DNA of 64,000 bases. Source: Lysinibacillus fusiformis (GTDB lineage Bacteria; Bacillota; Bacilli; Bacillales_A; Planococcaceae). The stretch spans positions 496,001 through 560,000 of the forward strand of contig NZ_PDFK01000003.1 in assembly GCF_002845985.1 (NCBI RefSeq), in the 5' to 3' direction. Under the pieces are notes generated by a model, which ran no database searches, had not been told where the DNA came from, and worked only from the letters and a program-made list of their open reading frames with translations. Within the stretch, counting starts at the first letter, position 1. The number at the start of each line of letters is the position of its first letter. Below are positions 1 through 8,114 of the stretch, in pieces. Position numbers and translations under genes: made by a program.

Positions 1-262
1 ACGTCACATGTTTATCTTTCCCAGATTGAGATGTTGTAAACACATAGCACCTTTTATCAGGATATGGGAACGTATCGCTATGCGCTAAAATATAATCGTA
101 TGTTCGTTTGCCCATAATAACAGTATCAATAGTTTGATACATATCGGAGTAGCCATTATCTCCTTCCCCTTCTGTTTCTTCAAGCCACTGTAAATCATCA
201 TTTTCCTTGGCAATAAATCCATCTACACTTAATCCGATAAATACCACTATTTCTCGTGACAT
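1..262 (-). CDS. DHFR-fold reductase (RibD C-terminal-like), partial
   Basis: The first 87 codons of a minus-strand gene are visible and the 3' part lies outside the window. The N-terminus reads MSREIVVFIGLSVDGFIA, and a MGKRTYDYIL segment follows at about residue 50. Both are typical of the small stand-alone dihydrofolate-reductase-like proteins that share the RibD C-terminal fold (NADPH-binding reductases of mostly unknown substrate). An AGGAG sits 8 nt before the ATG at 262. The gene is divergent from the WYL regulator that begins 100 bp away, a common pairing that suggests local control; this last point is inference. Confidence 0.85.
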   Translation of the reverse strand, partial: MSREIVVFIGLSVDGFIAKENDDLQWLEETEGEGDNGYSDMYQTIDTVIMGKRTYDYILAHSDTFPYPDKRCYVFTTSQSGKDKHVT

Positions 263-362
263 CTCGTCAACTCCTGTTCTTTTGAAAATCTCTTGTACAA
301 TCTCTATACTAGATATAAAACATGACAACTATTGGCATGATTAAATAAAAAGGTGAAAAAAT

Positions 363-1313
363 ATGTCCAAAGCCAAACGATTAATTGATATTTTGTTATT
401 TGTCAGTGCTAAAAAGAAATTTACAGCGCAGGAAATTGCCGACACATTCAATATTTCGGTGCGAACGGTGCATCGTTACCTTTTAGATTTAAGTGACATG
501 GGGCTACCTATCTATGCGGAGCAGGGCAGACATGGCGGCTATACAGTATTGTCAAATGCGATTCTCCCCCCTATCTTATTTACTGAGGAAGAAGCGGTCT
601 CTATTTTCTTTGCGTTCCAATCTTTGCATTATTATCGTGACTTACCTTTTAATACCGAAATGAAGTCTGTTTCTCAAAAGCTTTATGATTCCTTACAGAA
701 GGAGGCCAAGAAAAAGGTGGATACGCTGCAATCCTATATGGCCTTTTGGAATCCTAAAAGGGCCATTACAACACCACTCTTAACAGACGTTTTAGAGGCA
801 ATCATCAAGCAATCACAATTGCATATCCAATATGAATCAAAGTCTGGTATCACTTCAAAGCATGTCCAGCCTATTGGTGTGTACGCTCATGATGGCTTAT
901 GGTATATGCCTGCGTTACTATTATCAAACGAAAAAATTTTACTCTTTCGTGTTGATCGTATCCATGCCATTGAAGCCAGCGATGAAAGCCATAAGACGAC
1001 TATGAATTTGCAGCAATGGCTCGAAAGTGCCTATGAACCTCAACATCCTATTCGCTTATATGTAGAATTATCAAGTGAAGGGGTTCGTCAATGTTTAAGT
1101 GAGCCACATCTTGAAAAAGCTGTTGTCCTACTTAGTGATGGTACAGGCTATATTGATACGATAATCGATCAAGGTGAACTTCAATTTAATAGCTCCCTTT
1201 TCTTTCGCCTCGGTCCACATGCGATTGTCAAAGAACCCCAAGCATTAATTCAACTATTGCGTCAGCATGCACACGAGCTATTAGAGATATATCCAGAGCC
1301 AAATGAAAGCTAA
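363..1313 (+). CDS. HTH/WYL-domain transcriptional regulator (YafY-like)
   Basis: A 316-residue DNA-binding regulator. The N-terminal 60 residues form a DeoR/HTH_11-type winged helix (FTAQEIADTFNISVRTVHRYL, then a Gly-rich wing RHGGYTVL). Residues from about 140 to 230 form a WYL-type ligand-sensing domain (LHIQYES, HVQPIGVYAHDGLWYMPALL, LFRVDRI), followed by a C-terminal extension. WYL domains are known to bind small ligands or nucleic acid in single-protein regulators. AAGGTG lies 6-11 nt before the ATG. The gene is divergent from the partial DHFR-fold gene and most likely controls it and/or itself; the target is inferred only from position. Confidence 0.88.
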   Translation: MSKAKRLIDILLFVSAKKKFTAQEIADTFNISVRTVHRYLLDLSDMGLPIYAEQGRHGGYTVLSNAILPPILFTEEEAVSIFFAFQSLHYYRDLPFNTEMKSVSQKLYDSLQKEAKKKVDTLQSYMAFWNPKRAITTPLLTDVLEAIIKQSQLHIQYESKSGITSKHVQPIGVYAHDGLWYMPALLLSNEKILLFRVDRIHAIEASDESHKTTMNLQQWLESAYEPQHPIRLYVELSSEGVRQCLSEPHLEKAVVLLSDGTGYIDTIIDQGELQFNSSLFFRLGPHAIVKEPQALIQLLRQHAHELLEIYPEPNES

Positions 1314-1410
1314 TCTGTTAGATGACAATTTCGTCAGATTCGTGTAACCTTCATCGTTACTACTTTTTAGTAAACTATCTTATACTTGGCTTTGAAGGAG
1401 GAGATGACCG

Positions 1411-2451
1411 TTGCAACCAACCGACAACAACAAACGAATTGATACATTAGATTATTTAAGAGGATTCGCTCTACTTGGCATTATTTTAGTTAATATTCCC
1501 GCATTAATGTGGATTGAACCCCCTACATTAACGAGCGATATCGCCTATAGTCGCTTTTTAACTCTTTTTATAGAGGGTAAATTTTTCATCATTTTTTCAT
1601 TTTTATTTGGTATAGGATTCTATCTTTTTATTTCTCGTGCCCTTGCAAGAAATGAAAAAGCTTATTCCTTATTTAGTCGCAGACTTTTGATGTTATTACT
1701 TATGGGGATTGTCCATTTCTATTTCCAACCAGGTGAAGCCTTAACGGTCTATGCCATTTTTGGCTTTGTAGCCTTGCCATTTTATAAAATACGCAAACAA
1801 TTCAATCTAATCATTGGATTAATCCTATTAGCTATTACTGCTTATTGGGGCCTTAAAATTTTGATGCCCTTTCCACTGATTTTGCTAGGTCTAACTGCTG
1901 GTCAATATCGCTTATTTGAAAATATCTCAATTCATCGACATAAAATCATACTAGTAACGATTGTTATGGGCTGTATAAGTATTGCTAGCTGGATTTATCA
2001 ATGGCAGTATGTCCCTGATGCAATCGATACGATGGATCAGCTGTCCAAGGATCAGCTAGACGTCCATATTACAAATATCGAGCAATTTGCATTAATCGGA
2101 TTACAGTTTAGCCCATTCGCTTCGGCATTTTACATGGGGACAATCATTCTATTACTACAAAGCTCTTTATTTCAACAACTGTTATCACCATTAAAGGCAT
2201 ATGGACGAATGGCCTTAACCAATTACTTGGGGCAAACCGCACTTATTCTAGTAATCGGTCATGCCTTCCAGCTCATTGGACAGCTTCGTTACATTGAGTC
2301 TTTGTGGATTTGTCTAGGTATTTATGTTTGTCAATTGCTCTTTAGCAAGCTATGGTTACATTTTTTCCGCTTTGGTCCTATGGAATGGCTGTGGCGAATG
2401 GGCACCTATTGGACAGCCCCTCCCCTACGCCAAAGCAAAAAAGGGCACTAA
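1411..2451 (+). CDS. DUF418 family membrane protein
   Basis: A 346-residue polytopic membrane protein starting with TTG, preceded by a good GGAGGAG about 7 nt upstream. The N-terminal signature RIDTLDYLRGFALLGIILVN is the hallmark of the DUF418/YeiB-like family, which has an acyltransferase-3-like membrane topology. About eight hydrophobic segments can be picked out, and a GRMALTNYL motif near residue 265 matches the family C-terminal conserved block. Function is unknown in the family. The gene is separated from the upstream regulator by about 100 bp and is followed by a short possible remnant and a terminator. Confidence 0.85.
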   Translation: MQPTDNNKRIDTLDYLRGFALLGIILVNIPALMWIEPPTLTSDIAYSRFLTLFIEGKFFIIFSFLFGIGFYLFISRALARNEKAYSLFSRRLLMLLLMGIVHFYFQPGEALTVYAIFGFVALPFYKIRKQFNLIIGLILLAITAYWGLKILMPFPLILLGLTAGQYRLFENISIHRHKIILVTIVMGCISIASWIYQWQYVPDAIDTMDQLSKDQLDVHITNIEQFALIGLQFSPFASAFYMGTIILLLQSSLFQQLLSPLKAYGRMALTNYLGQTALILVIGHAFQLIGQLRYIESLWICLGIYVCQLLFSKLWLHFFRFGPMEWLWRMGTYWTAPPLRQSKKGH

Positions 2452-2492
2452 TTATTTATCGTCAATGATAAACACCTATCAGTAGTGGATTA

Positions 2493-2643
2493 AACGTCAT
2501 ATATTGGTAATGTACCCTACTCGCTTTCCATCTTTGCTCATATCTTCAGCAAGAAACACATCCCCATTTTATTTGGTCACTTATTGCATACATACGATTA
2601 CGGTCAGAAATATGCAGATGTGACTAATTTAAAAACAGCGTAA
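2493..2643 (+). pseudogene. possible C-terminal gene remnant
   Basis: One frame is open here without a start codon or ribosome site and reads protein-like sequence (HIPILFGHLLHTYDYGQKYA...). It ends in a TAA that overlaps the left arm of the intrinsic terminator beginning at 2631. A short coding tail ending exactly at a terminator suggests the 3' end of a lost gene. I do not recognise the family, and the reading could be chance. Confidence 0.25.
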
Positions 2644-2668
2644 GCCCAGTGCTGACGCTGTTTTTTTA
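2631..2668 (+). terminator. intrinsic terminator
   Basis: An AAAAACAGCGT / ACGCTGTTTTT stem (2631-2641 with 2655-2665) encloses a 13-nt loop and ends in a run of seven T on the plus strand. It would stop transcription from the DUF418 gene. Confidence 0.75.
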
Positions 2669-2748
2669 TTTTTATAAAATAGCTATTAAGAACCGAAAGT
2701 AAACATTTGGGGCACTTTATAGGAAACACAAGAAAATAAATCTAGTGA

Positions 2749-2812
2749 CTCAAACTGTAGATAAACTATTTTTGAAGAGTTCAGATGCTAAAAAATAGTT
2801 TGTCTCTTGCTT
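2749..2812 (+). terminator. hairpin preceded by a TCAnACTGTAGA motif
   Basis: A CTCAAACTGTAG motif leads directly into a 15-bp hairpin (2759-2773 with 2791-2805). It is one of five copies of this motif-hairpin arrangement in the window (see findings). The T-rich tail is weak, so terminator function is inferred. Confidence 0.5.
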
Positions 2813-2894
2813 TATAGCAAATTTATCCAACATCATTTATACCTAGTGCTTTCTATGCTACAATTTACTATAAGTGAGGAAAGAAGGGTGTCTT

Positions 2895-3758
2895 ATGAAA
2901 ATATCAATTTATGTTGCAAGTGCATTTAGCAAGGATCATAAAGGCGGAAATAAAGCAGGTGTGGTATTTATTGAGAATACATTGACCACTACTCAAAAAA
3001 TGGCAATAGCCAAACAACTGGGCTATGCGGAAACCGCATTTATATCAGAATCTGAAATTGCTGATTATAAATTTGAGTATTTTACACCAAAAGAAGAAGT
3101 TGATTTATGTGGTCATGCCACAATTGGCTCTTTCGCGATACTGATGCATTTAAATAAACTTTTCAGGAATAGCTATACGATTGAAACGAACAGCGGTGTC
3201 CTTACTATTACCATAAAAGATGACATCATATTTATGGAACAAAACAAACCGAAATTCTATGATATTGTATCTCCAAACGAGTTCATCGACTGTTTTGACA
3301 TTAAAGATATAGACGATAAATACCCAATTCAAATTGTCTCCACGGGCTTAAAAGATATTTTAATTCCTATAAAAAGCGAAACACGATTACATCCACTGCA
3401 ACCTAATTTTGAAAAAATTAAAACAATCAGCAAGTATTATAATGTTGTCGGGATGCATCTATATACTTTTAATGACAATCGAATTATATGCAGAAATTTT
3501 GCTCCACTATACGACATCAATGAAGAAGCAGCGACTGGAACTTCAAACGGTGCATTAGCTTGCTACCTTTATGAAAAGCACTACTTGCAAAAAGAAGTCT
3601 ATGTATTTGAACAAGGGTATTCTTTACACTCACCTTCCGAAATATTAGTTAAATTAGCAACCAATAGCAAGAATGAAATAGAAAAAGTTTATGTTGGCGG
3701 CAAAGGCTATTATTGTGAAACTAAGTGTTTAAATGTAGAAAATATTGAGTGTAAATAA
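2895..3758 (+). CDS. PhzF family isomerase
   Basis: A 287-residue PhzF/DapF-fold protein. Family landmarks are the catalytic Glu in GYAETAFIS (about residue 44), the DLCGHATIGS block (about 72-81), and the C-terminal Gly/Ser loop ATGTSNGALACYLY (about 219-232). PhzF-fold enzymes are epimerases/isomerases of small acids; the substrate here is unknown. I use the ATG at 2895, which is spaced correctly from AAGAAGGG, rather than an upstream in-frame GTG at 2874 that has no ribosome site. It stands alone between two terminator-like hairpins. Confidence 0.88.
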   Translation: MKISIYVASAFSKDHKGGNKAGVVFIENTLTTTQKMAIAKQLGYAETAFISESEIADYKFEYFTPKEEVDLCGHATIGSFAILMHLNKLFRNSYTIETNSGVLTITIKDDIIFMEQNKPKFYDIVSPNEFIDCFDIKDIDDKYPIQIVSTGLKDILIPIKSETRLHPLQPNFEKIKTISKYYNVVGMHLYTFNDNRIICRNFAPLYDINEEAATGTSNGALACYLYEKHYLQKEVYVFEQGYSLHSPSEILVKLATNSKNEIEKVYVGGKGYYCETKCLNVENIECK

Positions 3759-3760
3759 AA

Positions 3761-3835
3761 AGGTTGAGAAAATAATTTCTCAACCTCAGACTGTAGACAA
3801 AGTATCTGATTATTCGATGCTTTGTCTTTTCTTCT
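3761..3835 (+). terminator. tandem terminator hairpins after the phzF-like gene
   Basis: First hairpin: AGGTTGAGAAA (3761) with TTTCTCAACCT (3776-3786). It is followed at once by CTCAGACTGTAGAC and a second hairpin (3796-3806 with 3816-3826) ending in TTTTCTTCTT. Two hairpins in series with the CAGACTG motif between them. Confidence 0.7.
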
Positions 3836-3905
3836 TGGTAAAATGCAATCAAATATACCGCTAAAAAATAGTTGTTCGTCATTCTTATAATCCTTGGACT
3901 AACAT

Positions 3906-4760
3906 CTATATACGCGTTAATGCGCCATTAGGCTTTGGTAACTCTTGGGCTGTTATTTGATTCATTTTGCAAAAATGTTTAAAAAATTGTTGTGCCAGCT
4001 CTCGTTCATTTGTGTCACTTTTTAATGAAACTATATCAAGCAAAATTTGAGCCATCCATAAATTTTCAAAATAACGATATTTACCTGTATTCCATGTCAT
4101 TTTTTCAGGGAATTTTTCATTGATATAATAGTGCCAGAAAAGCAGCTGATCCGATTCCTGTTCTGTAAGTTGAATTCTGTATTTTGAATGAGCTGGAATA
4201 TATCCATCTTCACAAAGCTTGCCGACAAAGTTTTCATTCACCATATAGACACCTAAGATACGTCTGTCTTTTTCAAGCATGCTGGAATCTTTTGCTGTTA
4301 AGAGGACAGCGCTATTTTGGTGCAAACGGCTCGGTTTGTTTGGCTTTCCTTTGTTATTACCACTTTTTAATATACCCGAAAAAACTTTCCACTCTGAAAA
4401 AGAACTATCCTGTTCTTCTGAGTCACACCAAAAAACCATTTGTGATGCAGGATGAAGTTTATGGTTATGCATAAGTTTTTCGTGTTCCAAACGAAGTACC
4501 AGTTTTTTTCTTTGTAGTATTTTTTCCTCTTCCTTCTTCCATTCTTCCTCTTTTCGCTCAATTTCCTTTTTTTGTATAATCTCTTCAAGTAACTTAGCAT
4601 CACTTTTATCATGTATTTTTAGGTGCTTTCCAAATACATCAGGGAAAACAAACCTTTTATTTTCCGATCCGAAATGTATTTCAATACTAGAATCATTATG
4701 CTTAACTATACTACCTATGCCAAAACGCTTGTGTGTAACTTTCTTATTGATTAGATTCAT
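3906..4760 (-). CDS. hypothetical protein with N-terminal UvrD-tail/Tudor-like domain
   Basis: A 284-residue protein of unknown function. The first 50 residues (KKVTHKRFGIGSIV ... IHFGSENKRFVFPDVF) resemble the small barrel at the C-terminus of UvrD-type helicases, a probable protein- or nucleic-acid-binding module. A highly charged coiled coil runs over about residues 55-95 (EEIIQKKEIERKEEEWKKEEE). The remainder is mixed and contains an FWCDSEEQDSSFSEWKVFSG block. No enzyme motif is visible. An AGGAGG lies 8-14 nt upstream of the ATG. The family resemblance of the N-terminus is by eye only. Confidence 0.7.
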   Translation of the reverse strand: MNLINKKVTHKRFGIGSIVKHNDSSIEIHFGSENKRFVFPDVFGKHLKIHDKSDAKLLEEIIQKKEIERKEEEWKKEEEKILQRKKLVLRLEHEKLMHNHKLHPASQMVFWCDSEEQDSSFSEWKVFSGILKSGNNKGKPNKPSRLHQNSAVLLTAKDSSMLEKDRRILGVYMVNENFVGKLCEDGYIPAHSKYRIQLTEQESDQLLFWHYYINEKFPEKMTWNTGKYRYFENLWMAQILLDIVSLKSDTNERELAQQFFKHFCKMNQITAQELPKPNGALTRI

Positions 4761-5006
4761 TATTCTAGTCCTCCTTAAGGAATAAAAACTCGGTTACTAT
4801 TAGATAGTAAATTAATCATTTTATTCAACTAACTTCCTTTAAAGCACACATAACTGTTTTGATTTTTTCTTCGGCTTAAAAAAGGATATTAAAAAAACGT
4901 ACCCAAATTCTATCTGTAAAAAAGGACATCTGAATTCGAAATACGATTTTAAAAAAGTAATTGTAAGACTATTATAACATTTTTTAAAAAAATTACAAAT
5001 TTATTA
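4761..5006. other. AT-rich intergenic leader region
   Basis: Very AT-rich spacer between two divergent transcription units. It holds the ribosome site of the upstream minus-strand gene and short A/T runs, but no ORF with a ribosome site. Confidence 0.6.
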
Positions 5007-5036
5007 TTGACATCATATTTTACCATAAGGTAAAAT
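5007..5036 (+). promoter_or_regulatory. consensus promoter overlapped by a perfect palindromic operator
   Basis: TTGACA (5007-5012), an 18-bp spacer and TAAAAT (5031-5036) form a near-consensus SigA promoter on the plus strand. A perfect inverted repeat, ATTTTACC-ATAA-GGTAAAAT (5017-5036), fills the spacer and the -10 box. That is the usual geometry of a repressor operator (TetR or MarR type, by inference). The only ORF with a ribosome site downstream is the 27-codon ORF at 5163. Confidence 0.65.
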
Positions 5037-5162
5037 GATTATTTATTCTTTGAATTACCTTGAAATAGCTATGTAATAAAAGCCTCCAAAAATCGCAAAA
5101 TTTCTGGAAAACGCCTCTTTAAATAACCACTTGATTATTGGTGCTAAACATAGGAGGGCTTC

Positions 5163-5246
5163 ATGAAATCAATGATGTTCCCTATAAAGAGACCCCCTGT
5201 TGCAAAAGTTTTTTGTAAGAAAATCAAGTTAGGGGTTTGGTTCTAA
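5163..5246 (+). CDS. 27-residue small ORF
   Basis: A short ORF with a strong AGGAGGG 5 nt before its ATG, lying about 125 nt downstream of the consensus promoter at 5007. The peptide is basic and hydrophobic (MKSMMFPIKRPPVAKVFCKK, ending LGVWF). It may be a genuine small protein, a leader peptide, or the truncated start of a lost gene, because the sequence beyond the stop is not open in any frame. I recognise no family. Confidence 0.35.
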   Translation: MKSMMFPIKRPPVAKVFCKKIKLGVWF

Positions 5247-5599
5247 CAAGCTTCTTACCTTCCTCTGTTTTAGATAGCAGCTTATTTAATTGTGGTCGGT
5301 CTGCTTTCGCTCCAGTGAATTTCTCTTTGTTAATAACCGTTGCCCTTCACTCACCACTATTATTCAAAACCTGTCATTTAAAAAAAATGCATTTTATACG
5401 CCTATTTGCTTGCAGAATCAACAACCACTCCAATCAGAGCTAAAAAACGAGCCCAGTGTTATATTGTTGTAGGTGGTTTTCTATTGCCTCTTTGCCAACA
5501 TCAGTAACCTTTTAGGCTATGTATGCCAAATGATTCTTCACCTGTCACTTATCCTAAACATATAATGCAAATAATACCCTTTTTTGTAGGGAGGATTTT

Positions 5600-5845
5600 A
5601 TGAAAAATAACAAGGGCTATAGGAATAGCGAGGGGATCGAATCAGTTAGCCAAGCAGCTAAGCTGGCGGTCATTGCAGGAGCCATTACAACACTCGGTGA
5701 CGCAATAGCAACTATTGCGGCTGGTCTTGCTTTAGAGGATGAGTTGAAGGAAAATGAAAGCAATAGCAATGATATTGACAAACTACAAAAGCAAATTGAC
5801 GAATTAAATTATGAATTGAAGCAATTAAAAAGGATGTTACGTTAG
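5600..5845 (+). CDS. small protein with glycine/alanine-rich helix and coiled coil
   Basis: An 81-residue protein with GGGAGG placed 6 nt before the ATG. Residues 18-45 form an Ala/Gly-rich hydrophobic stretch (AAKLAVIAGAITTLGDAIAT) that could span a membrane. Residues 46-81 are a charged heptad-like coiled coil (IDKLQKQIDELNYELKQLKR). The architecture suggests a small membrane-associated oligomer. I cannot assign a function. It is followed within 20 nt by a bidirectional terminator. Confidence 0.65.
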   Translation: MKNNKGYRNSEGIESVSQAAKLAVIAGAITTLGDAIATIAAGLALEDELKENESNSNDIDKLQKQIDELNYELKQLKRMLR

Positions 5846-5861
5846 AACAGTATTTATACAA

Positions 5862-5895
5862 AAAACGACAATATCTTTTGGATATTGTCGTTTTT
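5862..5895. terminator. bidirectional terminator
   Basis: A 14-bp perfect stem, AAAACGACAATATC / GATATTGTCGTTTT, with a 4-nt loop and A/T flanks. It is shared by the convergent small protein (plus) and RidA-like gene (minus). Confidence 0.85.
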
Positions 5896-5898
5896 AGG

Positions 5899-6291
5899 CT
5901 ATTTAGCAGCCCAAAGATCAATCTCTATTTTAATATCTGGTAGCCCTAAAGCCGTAACATAAGCAACAGTCATAGAGGGATAGGAATCACCAAACATGGC
6001 TTCCCATTGCTGATCGAAATAAGCCCAATCAGTCTCCTCTGTTGCCCAAATGTTAGCCTTGACTACATGACTAGCATCCAATTCCTCAGCTGCTAAAATC
6101 GTTTCTATATTATTAAATGTATTGGTTATTTGTTCCTCGAATCCTTGAGGCAATTGATCATCTTGACCAATACCTATTTGTCCTGAAAATGCATACATTG
6201 TTGCATCTTTCGGGATGATTGTTACATGGCTATATTTTCCGACTGGGTAAGGCACCTGCATTGGATTTTTACGCACTATTTTTACTGTCAT
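5899..6291 (-). CDS. Rid-family (YjgF/YER057c/UK114) protein lacking the RidA arginine
   Basis: A 130-residue single-domain protein of the Rid superfamily, recognised by GKYSHVTIIP, FSGQIGIG, QITNTFNNIETIL and the C-terminal VTALGLPDIKIEIDLWA. Classical RidA deaminates reactive enamine/imine intermediates using an Arg just before the final strand pair (family ARxxVxVxxLP). Here that position reads SMTVAYVTALGLP, so the catalytic Arg is replaced. It probably belongs to a non-RidA subgroup (Rid4-7) or is non-catalytic. It converges on a shared terminator with the upstream small gene. Confidence 0.85.
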   Translation of the reverse strand: MTVKIVRKNPMQVPYPVGKYSHVTIIPKDATMYAFSGQIGIGQDDQLPQGFEEQITNTFNNIETILAAEELDASHVVKANIWATEETDWAYFDQQWEAMFGDSYPSMTVAYVTALGLPDIKIEIDLWAAK

Positions 6292-6521
6292 CTTCCATAC
6301 TCCTTTAGGTTCTTATTTTTCTAAAAAAGGGCAAACTTATCCCTTGTTCAACGATTTTAGAAAAAAACAGCCGTGGAGAACCCTATACCCATGCTTAAAA
6401 AACGAATAGATCTTTTTTTCATGTAAATTCTCCTCCTGTTCCCTAAAGTTATTTTCACTTTACCATTTCTATCCTAGCTAATCAAGGAAGCGTAGAGACG
6501 ATTTATGAGTTTCTTTATTAT

Positions 6522-6641
6522 TATTTCTCAGGCAATTAACTATATAACTATAACGAATACAGCATATAAATAATAGTGTAAAGCGAAATTAGCCTTACAC
6601 CTCCGAAATTGTTACCAGGGTCACACCATCCCAAGTGACTC
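6522..6641. repeat. two-hairpin intergenic element, copy A
   Basis: A 120-bp non-coding block that recurs at 37032-37149. Shared parts in order: TATTTCtCAGGCAATTAACTA; an AT-rich spacer; an imperfect palindrome GTGTAA..TTACAC (6576-6600); a conserved linker CTCCgAaatTTGTTACcA; and a second hairpin GGGTCAC (6618-6624) with GTGACTC (6635-6641). Here a strong terminator follows 10 nt later. The strand of any transcript is not known. Confidence 0.7.
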
Positions 6642-6651
6642 TTCTCATCTT

Positions 6652-6691
6652 AAAAAACTAGGCTCTCCTAATCGGAGCACCTAGTTTTTTT
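6652..6691 (+). terminator. intrinsic terminator downstream of element A
   Basis: A long stem, AAAAAACTAGG / CCTAGTTTTTTT, with an inner GCTCTCC/GGAGCA pairing and a T7 tail. No plus-strand gene precedes it, so it probably ends a short RNA from the 6522-6641 element or reads through as a minus-strand terminator. Confidence 0.75.
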
Positions 6692-6971
6692 GTTCCTATG
6701 CATGTTCATTACTAAAATAGCATAGCATCCTCAACAAATTCTGAACAGACTATCTAAAATTGTTATATTCATAAATGCCATAATGGTTCTATACTGCACT
6801 TCATTCAATTTTTAACTTACTCATTACTGGATAGGCATAGATAGTCACTTCTTTTTTGGAGGGTGTTTTTCGAATTAGGTTCTATTAAAGGTGAATTGAT
6901 TTTATACGTTTAGCCCTCTTCGCAATATGAATGCCAAATAAAAATTCACTTTTACTCCATACATAAATTTG

Positions 6972-7985
6972 CTATACCAATTGTAAAAACTGTTTCAATT
7001 GGTTGTCTATCTCAAGAGAATCCTGTTCGTTTTGTCCAATTCCGAAGCAATGTCCCCACTTAGATTCGATTGGTCGATAAACTGCATTAGGCATGTGCTT
7101 TACTTCATAAGTATTATCCTCTGGCGGAAAAAAAAGATCGGTCGACCCTGGCATAACAAGGGCTTGAGCAGTGATACAGTTTAACGCTTTTTCAAAATTT
7201 CTGTTGTCTTGAGGATTAGCACTTATATCTCCGTTAATACCTGTTCGTAGCATGGCAATCAAGTCGTTTGCATCAAAGGAAAGAAACACTTTATCCCAAT
7301 AATCTTCTAGATATGCCTTTAATGTTGTGTACCCTTCTTCTTGATAGAGCTGTTCTAAATAGTAGGCTTGAGAAAATCCCCATGGCGCATAGGCGCGTCC
7401 CATCGCAGCAAGTCCTGCTGTAGGCTGATTAGTGTAGAAGCCTCGCTTCCAGTTGGCGTCTGCTTGCAATGCTGCGATAAGGCTCTCAAAAACAACTTGT
7501 GCATGTGGTCTGGTCTTTGCTGTTCCGCCAAACGGTGCAATCCGTTCGACCATCTCAGGATAACTTCTTCCCCATTGAAAGGTTTGCAGCGCACCGAGTG
7601 ACCATCCAACGACTAGAGCAATTTTCTTAATACCAAATTTTTCAGTTATGAGTCGATGTTGTAACCGAACATTATCATAGATCGTTACAAGTGGAAAATT
7701 ACCTTTATCCATAGGAGCCTGTGTATTGCTTGGAGAGGAGGATAATCCATTCCCAAACATATTAGGCACGATTATAAAATATTTGTCTGGATCAAGTGCT
7801 TTGCCAGAACCAATCAACCACTCATTATCCGTATGCTGGCCAGCAAACCAAGTAGGATAAACAATCACATTTGATTTTGCAGTATTTAAAGTTCCATAGG
7901 TTTTATAAGCAAGAAAAGCTTGAGGCAATTTTTGTCCCGATTGTAGCAAGACATCTCCAAGTGAATAAATTTCGTAATCTTTCAT
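6972..7985 (-). CDS. alpha/beta-hydrolase of the homoserine O-acetyltransferase (MetX-like) superfamily
   Basis: A 337-residue alpha/beta-hydrolase. The nucleophile elbow is GWSLGALQ (Ser about 128), the acid is probably the Asp in GSTDLFFPPEDN (about 282), and the His lies in KWGHCFG (about 312). The oxyanion region and the PTWFAGQH / NMFGNGLSSSPS blocks match MetX-like acyltransferases and the esterases that share their fold. It may act as an esterase or acyltransferase; the substrate is unknown. It is divergent from a LysR gene 129 bp away, the standard arrangement for LysR control. Confidence 0.85.
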   Translation of the reverse strand: MKDYEIYSLGDVLLQSGQKLPQAFLAYKTYGTLNTAKSNVIVYPTWFAGQHTDNEWLIGSGKALDPDKYFIIVPNMFGNGLSSSPSNTQAPMDKGNFPLVTIYDNVRLQHRLITEKFGIKKIALVVGWSLGALQTFQWGRSYPEMVERIAPFGGTAKTRPHAQVVFESLIAALQADANWKRGFYTNQPTAGLAAMGRAYAPWGFSQAYYLEQLYQEEGYTTLKAYLEDYWDKVFLSFDANDLIAMLRTGINGDISANPQDNRNFEKALNCITAQALVMPGSTDLFFPPEDNTYEVKHMPNAVYRPIESKWGHCFGIGQNEQDSLEIDNQLKQFLQLV

Positions 7986-8114
7986 AATTCAAATCCCCTT
8001 TTATAAAATTTTGCGTGTAGCTTGATTTTTACTCTACGATACTGTTACCATCAAATCAACGAAACGTTTTTGAATATAACGTTCATTTTTTTTGAATTAA
8101 GAGGTGCTGTATCA

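Noticed and set aside
5237-5472. Overlapping plus-strand ORFs of 60-68 codons
   Set aside because: No ribosome site and no protein-like pattern; more likely debris of whatever followed the promoter at 5007.
6522-6641. Known riboswitch class for the two-hairpin element
   Set aside because: Compared from memory with fluoride, preQ1, guanidine, c-di-GMP, glycine, SAM and T-box signatures; none fits, so no class is claimed.
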